Source: Rhodospirillales bacterium
GTDB taxonomy: Bacteria; Pseudomonadota; Alphaproteobacteria; Rhodospirillales; Magnetospirillaceae
Direction of reading: 5' to 3'
Length of the DNA: 64,000 nucleotides
Assembly: GCA_019455065.1 (NCBI GenBank)
Contig: JACFNC010000012.1
Location: 52,677-116,676 of the forward strand
Shown here: positions 9,682-18,633 of the stretch, piece after piece
Numbering within the stretch: position 1 is the stretch's first letter
How the letters are laid out: each line of letters opens with the position of its first letter
Made by a program: the position numbers and the translations under genes
The notes under the pieces: generated by a model
Seen by the model: the letters and a program-made list of their open reading frames with translations, nothing else
What the model was told of the DNA's origin: nothing
Databases searched by the model: none

Positions 9682-9736
9682 GGTAATACCAAAGCGGTAT
9701 AACTTTGTTACCGGAAAGGCGTGTTGCAACGCAACA
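9682..9736. promoter_or_regulatory. Inverted repeats in the phaZ upstream region
   Basis: The 160-base gap between the channel gene and phaZ contains TGTTGC (9722-9727) and GCAACA (9731-9736) as a 6-base-arm palindrome with three bases between. ATACC/GGTAT (9686-9690, 9696-9700) form a second inverted repeat, nested within GGTAA/TTACC (9682-9686, 9708-9712). The region is more AT-rich than its surroundings and sits where the phaZ promoter must be. These are candidate sites for a regulator such as PhaR; no binding protein is identified from the window. Confidence 0.35.
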
Positions 9737-9823
9737 AAACATTTTCCCGAAGTGTGAAATTTCGCGGTTGCGAAGGCGGGCGGATTGTGGTCGCGGGCCG
9801 CAGGGCGGGGATTCCGGCCGCGC

Positions 9824-10612
9824 TCAGTCCCGGAAGCGGCGCAGTTCGCGGCGCAGTGCCGCGACCTCGTCGCGCAGCGCGGCGAGGTCGTCGTGGCCGG
9901 GCAGTTCGCCTTCCCGGTCCTGCGCCTCTTGGCCGATGAAAAAGGTGGCGAAGCTGGCCGTTATGTAGCCGAACACCGCCAGCCCATAGAGGGTCAGAAG
10001 CAGCGCCAGCAATCGGCCCTCGGCCGTGACCGGCCAGAAACCCGATCCCATCGACGAGACGAGCATCGCCGTCCACCACAATGCGTCGCCGAAATTGCGC
10101 AGGCCTCCTGGCACTTGGCTGGAGGCCTCGAAGGTCAGCATGCCGGCGGCGCCCAGCGTGGTGATCAGCACGGTCAGCAGCAGAACGTACCCCAATCCGC
10201 GGCGGGCGAGGCTGCTCTTCAGCGCGTTCATGCCGCGGTTCGCGGTGCCGACGATGCGCACCAGTCGAAGGCCGCGCGCCGCGCGCGCCACCTGCAACAC
10301 CCGCAATGCGCGCACCATGCGCAGCGCCGGCAGCGCCAGGGCGAGGGTGGTTATGAGGTTGTCGCGAAGGAAGAACGCCTTGCGTGGCGCCACCGTGAAC
10401 CGCACCAGGTAGTCGGCGATGAAGACGCCCCAGATGGCGGTGCCGAAAACCTCGAAGAGTCGGTTGCCTCCCCAGATCAATTCCGACAGAACCAGGACCA
10501 GCCACAGGAAGCTGAGGACGATCATGGGCGTTTCCAGCCACGCTTCGAGCTGGCGCAGCGTGCTCCAGCGTTCCCTCTCGTCGGGCTCCCGGCCACCCGC
10601 GTTGCCGACCAT
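9824..10612 (-). CDS. Voltage-gated-type ion channel with degenerate selectivity filter
   Basis: A 262-residue protein with six hydrophobic segments of the Kv-like ion transporter family: S1-S3, an S4-like helix rich in spaced arginines (PALRMVRALRVLQVARAARG, then RLVRIV), S5, a pore region, S6, and a short charged coiled coil (LAALRDEVAALRRELRRF). The pore reads ALWWTAMLVSSMGSGFWP. It lacks the TVGYGD potassium filter; a related subfamily in proteobacteria carries TxGSxxWP at this spot, so ion selectivity is uncertain. ATG 10612 is the first start compatible with the family; the frame is open further upstream only as antisense of the DUF421 gene. Divergent from DUF421 with 66 bases between. 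Confidence 0.83.
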   Translation of the reverse strand: MVGNAGGREPDERERWSTLRQLEAWLETPMIVLSFLWLVLVLSELIWGGNRLFEVFGTAIWGVFIADYLVRFTVAPRKAFFLRDNLITTLALALPALRMVRALRVLQVARAARGLRLVRIVGTANRGMNALKSSLARRGLGYVLLLTVLITTLGAAGMLTFEASSQVPGGLRNFGDALWWTAMLVSSMGSGFWPVTAEGRLLALLLTLYGLAVFGYITASFATFFIGQEAQDREGELPGHDDLAALRDEVAALRRELRRFRD

Positions 10613-10678
10613 CAGACCCTCCGTCGAACGTGTTCGCTCGAATGTTGAACTCGGAGGGCGGCGGATTGTTTGCGTGGC

Positions 10679-11179
10679 ATGTTCTTCGACGGCTGGTCGG
10701 ATCTCCTGCGTATCCTGGTCGTGGGTTCGCTCGCCTATGCGGGGCTCGTCGGCTTCCTCAGGGTGTCGGGCAAACGCACCCTCGCGAAGATGAACGCCTT
10801 CGACCTGGTCGTGACGGTGGCACTGGGCTCGACCCTTGCCACGGTGCTGCTGAACAACGACGTTTCGCTGGCCGAGGGCCTGTTCGCCTTCGCCCTTCTG
10901 TGCGCCCTTCAATACGTGGTCGCGTTTCTGGCCGTGCGTTCCGCGGCCTTTCGCAAAGCCATCAAGTCCGAGCCGGCGCTGCTGTTTCGGAATGGCGAAT
11001 ACCTGCGCGTGGCGATGACTCGCGAGCGCGTCTCCGAAGACGAAATCCGCGCCGCGATTCGGGCCGCCGGCCAGCCGGATCCGTCCCGCGTCGCCGAGGT
11101 CGTGCTGGAAACCGACGGCTCGTTCAGTGTCGTCGGTGGGGCGGAGACTCAGTCGGCCGTCGAGGGAGGGCCGAGTTGA
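10679..11179 (+). CDS. DUF421 (YetF/YcaP-like) membrane protein
   Basis: A 166-residue protein with three N-terminal membrane helices and a small soluble domain. The family signature GFLRVSGKRTLAKMNAFDLV is clear, followed by VTVALGSTLATVLL. The C-terminal part (LLFRNGEYLRVAMTRERVSE) is the DUF421 soluble domain, which ends with VAEVVLETDGSFSVV, as in YetF. The family's function is unknown. ATG 10679 was chosen over TTG 10670, though neither has a strong ribosome binding site. It precedes ligD by 59 bases. Confidence 0.87.
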   Translation: MFFDGWSDLLRILVVGSLAYAGLVGFLRVSGKRTLAKMNAFDLVVTVALGSTLATVLLNNDVSLAEGLFAFALLCALQYVVAFLAVRSAAFRKAIKSEPALLFRNGEYLRVAMTRERVSEDEIRAAIRAAGQPDPSRVAEVVLETDGSFSVVGGAETQSAVEGGPS

Positions 11180-11238
11180 AACCCGGCCCCCGGGTACCCG
11201 ACATGCAAGGGGCCGCAATGCCCACAGCAGGAGGGCCC

Positions 11239-13710
11239 ATGGCGCAGCGCGGAAGCCTGGAGGAGTATCGGCGCAAGCGCGATTTCTCGAAGACGCCGGA
11301 GCCGGCAGGGGGCGTCGCCTCGCGCCCCGGCGAACTGTCCTTCGTGGTCCAGAAACACGCGGCGCGGCGGCTGCACTATGACTTCCGCCTCGAGCTGGAC
11401 GGCGTGCTGAAGAGCTGGGCGGTGACCAAGGGGCCCAGCTACGACCCCGGCGAGAAGCGGCTGGCGGTGCAGACCGAAGACCACCCGATCGACTATGGCG
11501 GCTTCGAGGGCGTCATTCCCAAAAGCGAGTACGGCGGCGGCACGGTGCTGCTGTGGGACCGCGGGCGATGGTTTCCCGAGGGCGATCCCGAGGAGGGGCT
11601 GCGCAAGGGGAAGCTCAAGTTCCGCCTGGAGGGCGAGAAGCTGCACGGCGGATGGGCCCTGGTGCGCATGCGCGGCGGCGAGGGCCGCAACTGGCTTCTG
11701 GTCAAGGAGCGCGACGAGGCGGCCCGCGAGGGCGTGGACATCCTCGACGAGGCGCCGCAAAGCGTGGCCAGCGGCCGCGACCTCGACGCCATCGCCGACG
11801 CCCCCGAGCGCGTCTGGCACAGCGACGGCCGCCGCTTCGACCCGTCGGGTCTGCCCGGCGCGGTGGCGGGCGACTTGCCCGACAGGATCGAGCCGCAGCT
11901 CGCCACGCTGGTCAAGGAGGCTCCCGAGGGCGACGAATGGCTGCACGAAATCAAGTTCGACGGCTACCGGGCCATGGCGCGGCTGGAGGGCGGGCGGGCG
12001 CGCCTGTTCACCCGCCACGGGCTCGACTGGACCGACAAGTTCGGGGCCCTCGCCGGCGCGCTGGCGCATATCGTCGCCGACCGGGCCCTGGTCGACGGCG
12101 AGGTGGTCGTGCTCGACGCCCACGGGGCCAGCCATTTCCAGGCCCTTCAGGAGGCGCTGTCCGAGGGGCGCACCCAGGCCCTGGTCTACTTCGCCTTCGA
12201 CCTGTTGCACCTCGACGGCTGGGACCTGCGCGAGGTGCCGCTCGAGCGCCGCAAGGAAGCGCTGGCGGCGATCCTGCCCGCCGACCAGCCGGCGGTGCGC
12301 TACAGCGACCATTTCGAGGGGCGTGGGCCCGAGGTGCGGCGCAAGGCGTGCAGCTTCGCCCTGGAGGGGGTGGTATCGAAACGCCGCGACCGTCCCTACC
12401 GCGCCGGGCGCGGCGCCGACTGGACCAAGGCCAAATGCCTCAACCGTCAGGAATTCGTGATCGTCGGCTTCACCCCGCCGCAGGGCGCGCGGCGCGGCAT
12501 CGGCGCCCTGCTGCTCGGCTATCACCGCAACGGCAAGCTGCTCTACGCCGGCAAGGTCGGCACCGGGTTCAGCGAGCGCACCCTCGAGGAGTTGCGCGGC
12601 CGCTTGGAGCCGCTCGGCGTCGAACGGCCGGCGGTCGACAACCCGCCGCGCGAGGCGCGGGTGACCTGGGTGGAGCCTACTCTGGTGGCCGAGGTCGAGT
12701 TCGCCAACTGGACCCGGGAGGGGGCTCTTCGCCACCCGTCGTTCCAGGGGCTGCGTTTCGACAAGGAGCCGGCGGAGATCGTCCGCGAGGCCTCGTTTCC
12801 CGGTGCCGCCACCGCCGACCGGCAGGCGAAGCTCGAGGCGGCGCACCTCACCCACCCCGACCGGGTGTTGTGGCCGCGGCAGGGGGTGACCAAGCGGGGG
12901 CTCGCGGCCTACTACATCGAAGTCGCCGAGTGGATGCTGCCGCACGTCGTCGAGCGCGCCATCACCCTGGTGCGCTGCCCGCAGGGCAGGCACGAGGAGT
13001 GCTTCTACCAGCGCCACGCCACGGCCGGCATGCCGGACAGCATCGGGCGCGTCGCGGTGGCGGGCGAGAAGCAGCCCTATCTGTTCGTGCGCGATCTCGA
13101 CGGCCTGCTGGCCCTGGTCCAGGTCGGCGTGCTGGAGATCCACACCTGGGGCAGCAGGGTCGACAAGCCCGAGGCGCCCGACCGGCTGGTGTTCGACCTC
13201 GATCCCGCCCCCGACGTCGCCTGGCCGCGGGTCGTCGAGGCGGCGCGCGAGGTGCGGGCGCGGCTCGAGGACCTCGGTTTGCGCAGCTTCGTCAAGACGA
13301 CCGGCGGCAAGGGGCTTCACGTCGTGGTACCGATCGACCGCGGTCCTGGCTGGGACGAGATCAAGGCGTTCACCAAGGCGGTCAGCGAGGCGCTGGAGGC
13401 GGATTCGCCGCGCCGCTACACGGCCAACATGTCCAAGGCCAAGCGCAACGGCCGCATCTATGTCGACTTCCTGCGCAACCAGTGGACGGCGACCTTCATC
13501 GCCCCCTTCTCGACACGGGCCAAGCCCGGCGCGCCGGTGGCGGTTCCCCTCTCGTGGGAGGAACTGGATGCCGGGCTGCACTCCGACCATTTCAACGTTG
13601 AGACGATCCTGCGCCGCCTCGCCGGCCTGGGCGATGACCCCTGGGCCGAAATGGCGGAGGTCCGCCAGACCATCACGGCGGCGGCGCGGCGGAACCTTGG
13701 ACTTGGCTAG
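11239..13710 (+). CDS. ligD: ATP-dependent DNA ligase LigD (phosphoesterase-ligase-polymerase)
   Basis: An 823-residue multifunctional end-joining enzyme that works with Ku in bacterial NHEJ. Domain order is PE-LIG-POL, as in Pseudomonas rather than Mycobacterium. The 3'-phosphoesterase (about 30-190) shows His40, His46 and Asp48 in QKHAARRLHYDF and His82 in TEDHPIDYGGFEGVIP. The ligase nucleotidyltransferase has Lys239 in HEIKFDGYRAMARL, followed by GEVVVLD and LEGVVSKRRD. The primase-polymerase has metal aspartates 653 and 655 in LVFDLDPAP, and KTTGGKGLHVVVPI. ATG 11239 has GGAGG six bases upstream; in-frame ATGs at 11203 and 11218 would add 7-12 residues. All catalytic motifs are intact. 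Confidence 0.96.
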   Translation: MAQRGSLEEYRRKRDFSKTPEPAGGVASRPGELSFVVQKHAARRLHYDFRLELDGVLKSWAVTKGPSYDPGEKRLAVQTEDHPIDYGGFEGVIPKSEYGGGTVLLWDRGRWFPEGDPEEGLRKGKLKFRLEGEKLHGGWALVRMRGGEGRNWLLVKERDEAAREGVDILDEAPQSVASGRDLDAIADAPERVWHSDGRRFDPSGLPGAVAGDLPDRIEPQLATLVKEAPEGDEWLHEIKFDGYRAMARLEGGRARLFTRHGLDWTDKFGALAGALAHIVADRALVDGEVVVLDAHGASHFQALQEALSEGRTQALVYFAFDLLHLDGWDLREVPLERRKEALAAILPADQPAVRYSDHFEGRGPEVRRKACSFALEGVVSKRRDRPYRAGRGADWTKAKCLNRQEFVIVGFTPPQGARRGIGALLLGYHRNGKLLYAGKVGTGFSERTLEELRGRLEPLGVERPAVDNPPREARVTWVEPTLVAEVEFANWTREGALRHPSFQGLRFDKEPAEIVREASFPGAATADRQAKLEAAHLTHPDRVLWPRQGVTKRGLAAYYIEVAEWMLPHVVERAITLVRCPQGRHEECFYQRHATAGMPDSIGRVAVAGEKQPYLFVRDLDGLLALVQVGVLEIHTWGSRVDKPEAPDRLVFDLDPAPDVAWPRVVEAAREVRARLEDLGLRSFVKTTGGKGLHVVVPIDRGPGWDEIKAFTKAVSEALEADSPRRYTANMSKAKRNGRIYVDFLRNQWTATFIAPFSTRAKPGAPVAVPLSWEELDAGLHSDHFNVETILRRLAGLGDDPWAEMAEVRQTITAAARRNLGLG

Positions 13711-13718
13711 GAGTTGCC

Positions 13719-14561
13719 ATGCCTCCGGCACGACCCTACTGGAAGGGCCACATGCGGCTGTCGCTGGTGTCGTTCGGCGTCCGCCTGTACCCGGCCATCA
13801 GCACGGCCAGCAAGATCACCTTTCACCAGATCGCCCGCGATGCCGGCGCCCGCATCCGCGAGCAGAAGGTGGTGCCCGGGGTGGGCGAGGTGGACAAGGA
13901 GGACATCGTCCGCGGCTACGAGTACGAGAAGGGCCGCTACGTGATCGTCACCGATGACGACCTCGAGACGATCAAGCTGGAGACGAAGAAGACCATCGAG
14001 TTGATCCAGTTTTTCGCCGCCGACCAGATGGACCCGCTCTACGTCGACAAGCCCTACTTCGCCCTGCCCGACGGGCCGGTGGCCGAGGAGGCGTTCGCCG
14101 TGGTGCGCGAAGCCATGGTGCGGGCCGACAAGGTGGGGCTGGGGCGGGTGGTGCTGTCGGGGCGTGAGCGGCTGGTGGCGGTGATGCCGCGCGACAAGGG
14201 CTTCGCCATGGCCACGCTGCACGCCTTTGACGTGATGCGCAAGCCGGCGCAGATGTTCGACGAGGTGCGCATTCCCAAGATTGACGAGGATGAGGTGACC
14301 GTCGCCACCGAACTCATCAACCGCAAGACCGCCGCCTTCGACCCCAGCAAATTCGTCGACCGCTACCAGGAGGCCTTGCGCGAGCTTATCAAGGAGAAGA
14401 TCGCCGGCCAGGAACCGGAGGTGATCGCCGAGGAGCCCGCCCCCGCCAAGGTCATCAACCTGATGGACGCGCTGAAGCGCAGCCTGCGGCAGGAGGAACC
14501 GGCCGCCGCCGAGGCGGCTCCGTCGGGCAAGGGAGGGAAGCGCAAGAAGGCGGGAAAGTAG
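13719..14561 (+). CDS. ku: DNA end-binding protein Ku
   Basis: A 280-residue bacterial Ku, which forms a homodimeric ring on double-strand break ends and recruits LigD. The start RPYWKGHMRLSLVSFGVRLYPA is typical, as are KVVPGVGEVDKEDIVRGYEYEKG and the GRVVLSGRERLVAVMPRDKG segment of the beta-barrel core. The C-terminus is lysine-rich (GKGGKRKKAGK), like the DNA-binding tails of many bacterial Ku proteins. The ATG is 8 bases after the ligD stop, so the two are an operon. Confidence 0.96.
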   Translation: MPPARPYWKGHMRLSLVSFGVRLYPAISTASKITFHQIARDAGARIREQKVVPGVGEVDKEDIVRGYEYEKGRYVIVTDDDLETIKLETKKTIELIQFFAADQMDPLYVDKPYFALPDGPVAEEAFAVVREAMVRADKVGLGRVVLSGRERLVAVMPRDKGFAMATLHAFDVMRKPAQMFDEVRIPKIDEDEVTVATELINRKTAAFDPSKFVDRYQEALRELIKEKIAGQEPEVIAEEPAPAKVINLMDALKRSLRQEEPAAAEAAPSGKGGKRKKAGK

Positions 14562-14621
14562 GGAGGCCGTCGTTGCTTGGTGCGCCGCGGCAAGCCGATG
14601 GGCGGCCTCCGTCCTCCCAGC

Positions 14622-14700
14622 CGTCATGCGCGGACTTGATCCGCGCATCCACGATTGATGCGTGTGCCGTGGATGGCCGGGCCGGCGCCCGGCCATGACG
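14622..14700. repeat. Palindromic intergenic repeat unit (three hairpins) downstream of ku
   Basis: A structured 79-base element between ku and the converging small gene. It contains ATGCGCGGA/TCCGCGCAT (14626-14634, 14640-14648), ATCCACG/CGTGGAT (14647-14653, 14668-14674) and GGCCGGGC/GCCCGGCC (14675-14682, 14687-14694), with CGTCATG and CATGACG at the outer ends. The form (CGTCAT...CGCGGACTTGATCCGCGCATCCA) is like dispersed extragenic palindromes common in alphaproteobacteria. It may double as a terminator for both genes. Only one copy is present in this window. Confidence 0.65.
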
Positions 14701-14730
14701 AGGCAATTGCGTTCGACCGCGAAGCCCGCG

Positions 14731-15018
14731 TCAGGTCTGCGTCGCCTTGTCCCGGCCGGTGGGAACCGGCTGCGCCGGCTGGTCCTTGCGGGGCGGCCGG
14801 TCGTCGGGGCGGATGCGGCGGATGATGATGTCGCCGTTCTCGTTGATCTCGGGAGCGGCGTATTGCGGAATGGCCTTCAGCATGGTCTCCAGCGCCCGCA
14901 TCAGCTTTTCGCCGGCCTCGCCCAGCAGTTCGCCGGGCGACGGCTCCTTCCGGTCGGCGGCGGCCGCCGGGGTGGACAGGATCACGCAGGCTAGGGCGGC
15001 AAAGACGAAGCGGCGCAA
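14731..15018 (-). CDS. Small exported protein of unknown function
   Basis: A 95-residue protein with a signal peptide: LRRFVFAALACVILSTPAAAA, with a likely cut after AAA-A. The mature part has an amphipathic helix (GELLGEAGEKLMRALETML) and the pattern YAAPEINENGDIIIRR, which resembles a short periplasmic protein seen across alphaproteobacteria with a conserved PE-xxNGDIIIRR segment. No function is known. I take TTG 15018 as the start because GGGAGGA lies four bases upstream and it places the signal peptide at the N-terminus; an open frame to 15096 would add 26 residues unlike a signal. Confidence 0.6.
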   Translation of the reverse strand: MRRFVFAALACVILSTPAAAADRKEPSPGELLGEAGEKLMRALETMLKAIPQYAAPEINENGDIIIRRIRPDDRPPRKDQPAQPVPTGRDKATQT

Positions 15019-15099
15019 GGAATCCTCCCGGCCAGGTGCGCAGGACGCGTGCCAAGGGCCGACTCTGGCACCCCGTTGCCGGCAATTCAACGCCATTGG

Positions 15100-15726
15100 C
15101 TATCCGGCCGCGGCCAGGCCCTGTTCCTGAACGGCGCGGCGGCCGGCCTCGAAGGCGCGGGCGTTGATGTCGGCGAGCTCGGGGCGCTTGGTCGAAAACC
15201 GCCGCAGGATCATTCGCAGCAGCAGGTCGGCGCCGAACGGCAGGTGTTCCGCGGCGGCGCCCAGCATCGCCGAATTGGCGAGGCGCGGGTCGCCGAGGGT
15301 GCGGGCGATGCCGGCCGCGTCCAGGGCGAGGAGGCGCACGCCGCGGGCCCGCATCTCTCCCACCGGGTCGTCCGGATACTTGAACAGGCCGGTGGACACC
15401 ACGGGCGGAATGACCTCCTGGGTGTTGACGATGGCGATGCCGCCGGGGCGCAGGAAGGGCGAGCAGCGCAGCGCCTCGGCCGCCTCGAAGGCGATCATGA
15501 CGTCGGCGCTGCCGGGCGCGATCGCCGGCGCCATCACCTTCTCGCCGAAGCGCAGATGCGAGGTCACCATGCCGCCGCGCTGGGCCATTCCGGCCACCTC
15601 GGTCTTCTTGACGTCGTAGCCGAGCTCGATGGCCGCCTCGGCCAGCACCTCGGTCGCCGTCAGCACGCCCTGGCCGCCGATGCCGACGACCAGGACGTCG
15701 GTGGTCTTGAACGCCGTCCCGCTCAT
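15100..15726 (-). CDS. iorB: Indolepyruvate ferredoxin oxidoreductase, beta subunit
   Basis: A 208-residue gamma/beta-type subunit of the thiamine-dependent 2-oxoacid:ferredoxin oxidoreductase family. With IorA it decarboxylates aryl pyruvates (indolepyruvate, phenylpyruvate) to aryl-acetyl-CoA, reducing ferredoxin. The family start is VLVVGIGGQGVLTATEVLA, followed by VAGMAQRGGMVTSHLRFG. Its ATG (15724-15726) overlaps the iorA stop (ATGA), so translation is coupled. Confidence 0.94.
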   Translation of the reverse strand: MSGTAFKTTDVLVVGIGGQGVLTATEVLAEAAIELGYDVKKTEVAGMAQRGGMVTSHLRFGEKVMAPAIAPGSADVMIAFEAAEALRCSPFLRPGGIAIVNTQEVIPPVVSTGLFKYPDDPVGEMRARGVRLLALDAAGIARTLGDPRLANSAMLGAAAEHLPFGADLLLRMILRRFSTKRPELADINARAFEAGRRAVQEQGLAAAG

Positions 15727-17582
15727 CGCCGGTCCCCCTTGCTGACGGTCGCCGCGGGCACGATGGCGCCGGGGCCGCAGGTGTTGACGCACAGGTTGCA
15801 GCCGGTGCAGAAGGCGGTGTCGATCGTCACGAAGTTGAGCACCTTTTCCTTGCCGTTCGGCGCCACGCTGGTTTCGCGGCGCGACACCAGGATGGCCGGG
15901 CAGCCCACCCGCAGGCAGCTCGAACAGCCGTTGCACTGGTCGTCCTCGACCGCGAACGGCGTCATCTTCTGGAAGCGGTCGATCAGCACGCAGGGCTGGT
16001 TGGTGATGATCACCGACGGCTCGGGCACCGCCATCTCCTGACGCAGCGTGCGCGACAGCACCGGCAGCTCGTAGGGATTGACGACGTGGATGCGTTCCTT
16101 CTTCACCCCCAGCGCCTCGACCAGCTGGGCGAAGTCGATCTTCGGCGCCTCCTGGCCGCGGATGTCGCGGCCGGTACCCGGGTGGTCCTGACCGCCGGTC
16201 ATGCCGACGGCGCGGTTGTCGAGCAGCAGGACGGTGATATTGCCGCGGTTGTAGGTGATGTCGAGCAGGCCCTGCATGCCCATGTGCAGGAACGTCGAAT
16301 CGCCGATCACCGCGACCACGCCCTTGTCCTTGTCGGCCGCGCCCTTGCCCTTCTCGATGCCGAGCGCGATGCCCATCGAGGCGCCCATGCACACGGTGGT
16401 GTCGAGGGCGTTCCAGGGATGGCCGGCGCCCAGGGTGTAGCAGCCGATGTCGCCGGAGATGAGCACGTTCTTGCGCATCCGGGCGAGCACGTAATAGGGC
16501 GCCAGATGCGGGCAGCCCACGCACATCGTCGGCGGGCGCGGGAACACGGCGGGCGGCGCCGCTTCGTCGGCGGGCGCGGTCTCCTCGCCGAGCAGCCGGC
16601 GCACGGCCGGGCGCACGATGTCGAACGCCAGCTCGCCGCTGCGCGGCAGCGCGTCCTTGCCGTGGCAGGCGATGCCGGCGGCGCGGATCTCGTTCTCGGC
16701 GATGGGCTCGATCTCCTCGACCACCACCAGGGTGTCCACCGCCCAGGCCAGCTTGCGGATGCGCCCGATGGGCAGGGGGTGCGACATGCCGAGCTTGAGC
16801 AGGGGCGCGTCGGGGAAGGCCTCGCGCACGGCCAGGGCGGCCGGCCCCGAGGCGACGAAGCCGACCTTGCGGTCCTCGCCCGGCAGTTCGACGGTGAGGT
16901 CGCACTCCTCCGTGTAGGCGGCGAGCGCCTGGTCGCGCTCGAACATCTTGGGCAGACGGCGGCGCGCCGTGGCCGGCGTCAGCACCCAGCGGTTGGGGTC
17001 GAGATGGAAGCCGGTCGCGGCGTGCGGTTGGCGCTCGCCGACGGTGCACAGCGCCTTGACGTGGCAGACCCGGGTGGTCAGCCGCACCAGGACCGGCACC
17101 TCGAACCGCTCCGAGATCTCGAAGGCGCGCTTGGTCATGTCGTACGCTTCCTGCGAGTCGGCGGGCTCCAGGATGGGAACATGGGCGAAGCGGCCCCAGA
17201 AGCGGGAGTCCTGTTCGTTCTGCGACGACGACAGGCCGACATCGTCGGCCACCGCGATGACCAGGCCGCCGCGCGCGCCGGCCAGGGTCTGCGACATCAG
17301 CGCGTCGGCGGCGACGTTGAGCCCGACATGCTTCATGGCGCAGAAGCCGCGCGCGCCGGCCAGCGAGGCGCCGATGGCGACCTCCAGCGAAACCTTCTCG
17401 TTCACCGCCCAATGGGTGTCGACGTCGGGAAAGAAGGCCAGGGTTTCGAGGATTTCGGTGGCGGGGGTTCCGGGATAGGCCGCCGCAACCGCGGTTCCGG
17501 CTTCCCAGACGGCACGGGCTATCGCTTCGTTGCCGGACAGCAGCAGACGGCTGGCGGCAGGCGCAGTGCGGATCGCGTTCAC
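15723..17582 (-). CDS. iorA: Indolepyruvate ferredoxin oxidoreductase, alpha subunit
   Basis: A 619-residue subunit carrying the thiamine pyrophosphate and iron-sulfur centres. N-terminal pyrimidine-binding domain: LLSGNEAIARAVWEAG and AAAYPGTPATEILE. The TPP site is visible as ISGDIGCYTLGA and VIGDSTFLHMGMQGLLD, followed by YNRGNITVLLLDN. Two ferredoxin-type [4Fe-4S] motifs lie at the C-terminus: CNGCSSCLRVGCP and CTGCNLCVNTCGP, giving eight cluster cysteines. First gene of the iorAB pair. It links aromatic amino acid breakdown to ferredoxin reduction, useful in microaerobic or anaerobic growth. Confidence 0.96.
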   Translation of the reverse strand: MNAIRTAPAASRLLLSGNEAIARAVWEAGTAVAAAYPGTPATEILETLAFFPDVDTHWAVNEKVSLEVAIGASLAGARGFCAMKHVGLNVAADALMSQTLAGARGGLVIAVADDVGLSSSQNEQDSRFWGRFAHVPILEPADSQEAYDMTKRAFEISERFEVPVLVRLTTRVCHVKALCTVGERQPHAATGFHLDPNRWVLTPATARRRLPKMFERDQALAAYTEECDLTVELPGEDRKVGFVASGPAALAVREAFPDAPLLKLGMSHPLPIGRIRKLAWAVDTLVVVEEIEPIAENEIRAAGIACHGKDALPRSGELAFDIVRPAVRRLLGEETAPADEAAPPAVFPRPPTMCVGCPHLAPYYVLARMRKNVLISGDIGCYTLGAGHPWNALDTTVCMGASMGIALGIEKGKGAADKDKGVVAVIGDSTFLHMGMQGLLDITYNRGNITVLLLDNRAVGMTGGQDHPGTGRDIRGQEAPKIDFAQLVEALGVKKERIHVVNPYELPVLSRTLRQEMAVPEPSVIITNQPCVLIDRFQKMTPFAVEDDQCNGCSSCLRVGCPAILVSRRETSVAPNGKEKVLNFVTIDTAFCTGCNLCVNTCGPGAIVPAATVSKGDRR

Positions 17583-17728
17583 GAACCCCCCTTATATCCT
17601 CGACACTCGGCTCCGCAAGCTACGCGTTCCGTCGGCATGGCAACATTGACGGCGGTCAAACCCTCGCGGCGGGCCAAACCGCTTGCCTATACGTTCGGGC
17701 AGGGTGAATTGTCAACGGCGGGGTCGGG

Positions 17729-18469
17729 TCAATCGAACAGCTTGTCGATCTCCGACTGACTGATGCCGCGGTTCTCGAGTTGCGGACCGTTGAGCAGCTT
17801 CGCCTCCTCGTCGACGTCGAGCTCTTCCTTGGGTTGCAGCCCGACGAAGGTTTCCGCGCCCCAAATATTGATCATCGCGTTGATGCGGTCCTCGACGTAT
17901 TTCAGGGTGTTGACCACCTTGGTGATGCGCTGGCCGGTAATGTCCTGGAAGTTGCAGGACTCGAAGATGGCGACGACGTGTTCCCGGACCTCTTCGGCCT
18001 GCTGCTTGGCATGGGGGTCCTTGACCTGGGCGCCGATGGCGGCGACCAACTCGTCGATCTTTTCCGAGGCATCGAGGATGTTCTGGGTGGCCCGCTCGGT
18101 CGAGGTGACGATTGCGTCGAGTTCGAAGGTGACCGCCACGAGCCGATCCTCGTCCGAATCGTTCGGCCGCAGGGCCGATATTTCCAACTTGGTCTGCTGG
18201 ATGCACAACGCCAGGGCCCGCAGCTCGGTGCGCAGGATGTCGATCTCGGCCTTCTGGACCTCGCTCTCGTCGGGGGCGATCGCGGCGGGGGGTGGCGCAT
18301 CCGGGAACAGGCGGTTTTCCAGCGCGGCAAGTCGGCCCCCGAGCGCCCGGATTTCGGCCAACAGTTCGGCGTTGTCCGCTCCCGCTCCGCCACCTGCGGG
18401 CATCTGCCCCTGTTCGCGTAGCCGTTTCAGCTCGGCGCTGTAGAGTCTCTTCACCGTCTTGTCTTGCAT
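17729..18469 (-). CDS. cheZ: Protein phosphatase CheZ
   Basis: A 246-residue, largely helical protein of the CheZ family, which dephosphorylates CheY-P. The catalytic helix hairpin segment is ESCNFQDITGQRITKVVNTL, where Asp and Gln of QDITGQ are the phosphatase residues. The C-terminal tail SQSEIDKLFD fits the CheY-tethering helix of CheZ. The N-terminal 90 residues (proline- and alanine-rich linker) are not conserved. I place the start at ATG 18469 (MQDKTVKRLYSAEL); the longer frame to 18568 has no homology-like sequence. It sits alone, outside any chemotaxis cluster visible here. Confidence 0.82.
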   Translation of the reverse strand: MQDKTVKRLYSAELKRLREQGQMPAGGGAGADNAELLAEIRALGGRLAALENRLFPDAPPPAAIAPDESEVQKAEIDILRTELRALALCIQQTKLEISALRPNDSDEDRLVAVTFELDAIVTSTERATQNILDASEKIDELVAAIGAQVKDPHAKQQAEEVREHVVAIFESCNFQDITGQRITKVVNTLKYVEDRINAMINIWGAETFVGLQPKEELDVDEEAKLLNGPQLENRGISQSEIDKLFD

Positions 18470-18633
18470 CGACCCGGGCCCCCCTCGGCACCGCATTGTT
18501 GTTCGGCGGTCGGGCCGAACGCAAGTGGCTAGCGGGCTGTTTCTTGCCCGGCACGTCCGGATACCCAATTCAAGAGGGTGCCCGCCGGCGGCGGCGCTGG
18601 TACTATCCGCGAGGACGTTTCAGGGGATACGGG

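Noticed and set aside
10630..11238. Extended N-terminus of the LigD frame
   Set aside because: The 200-codon extension is a frame-shifted copy of the DUF421 gene. The true start has GGAGG at 11239.
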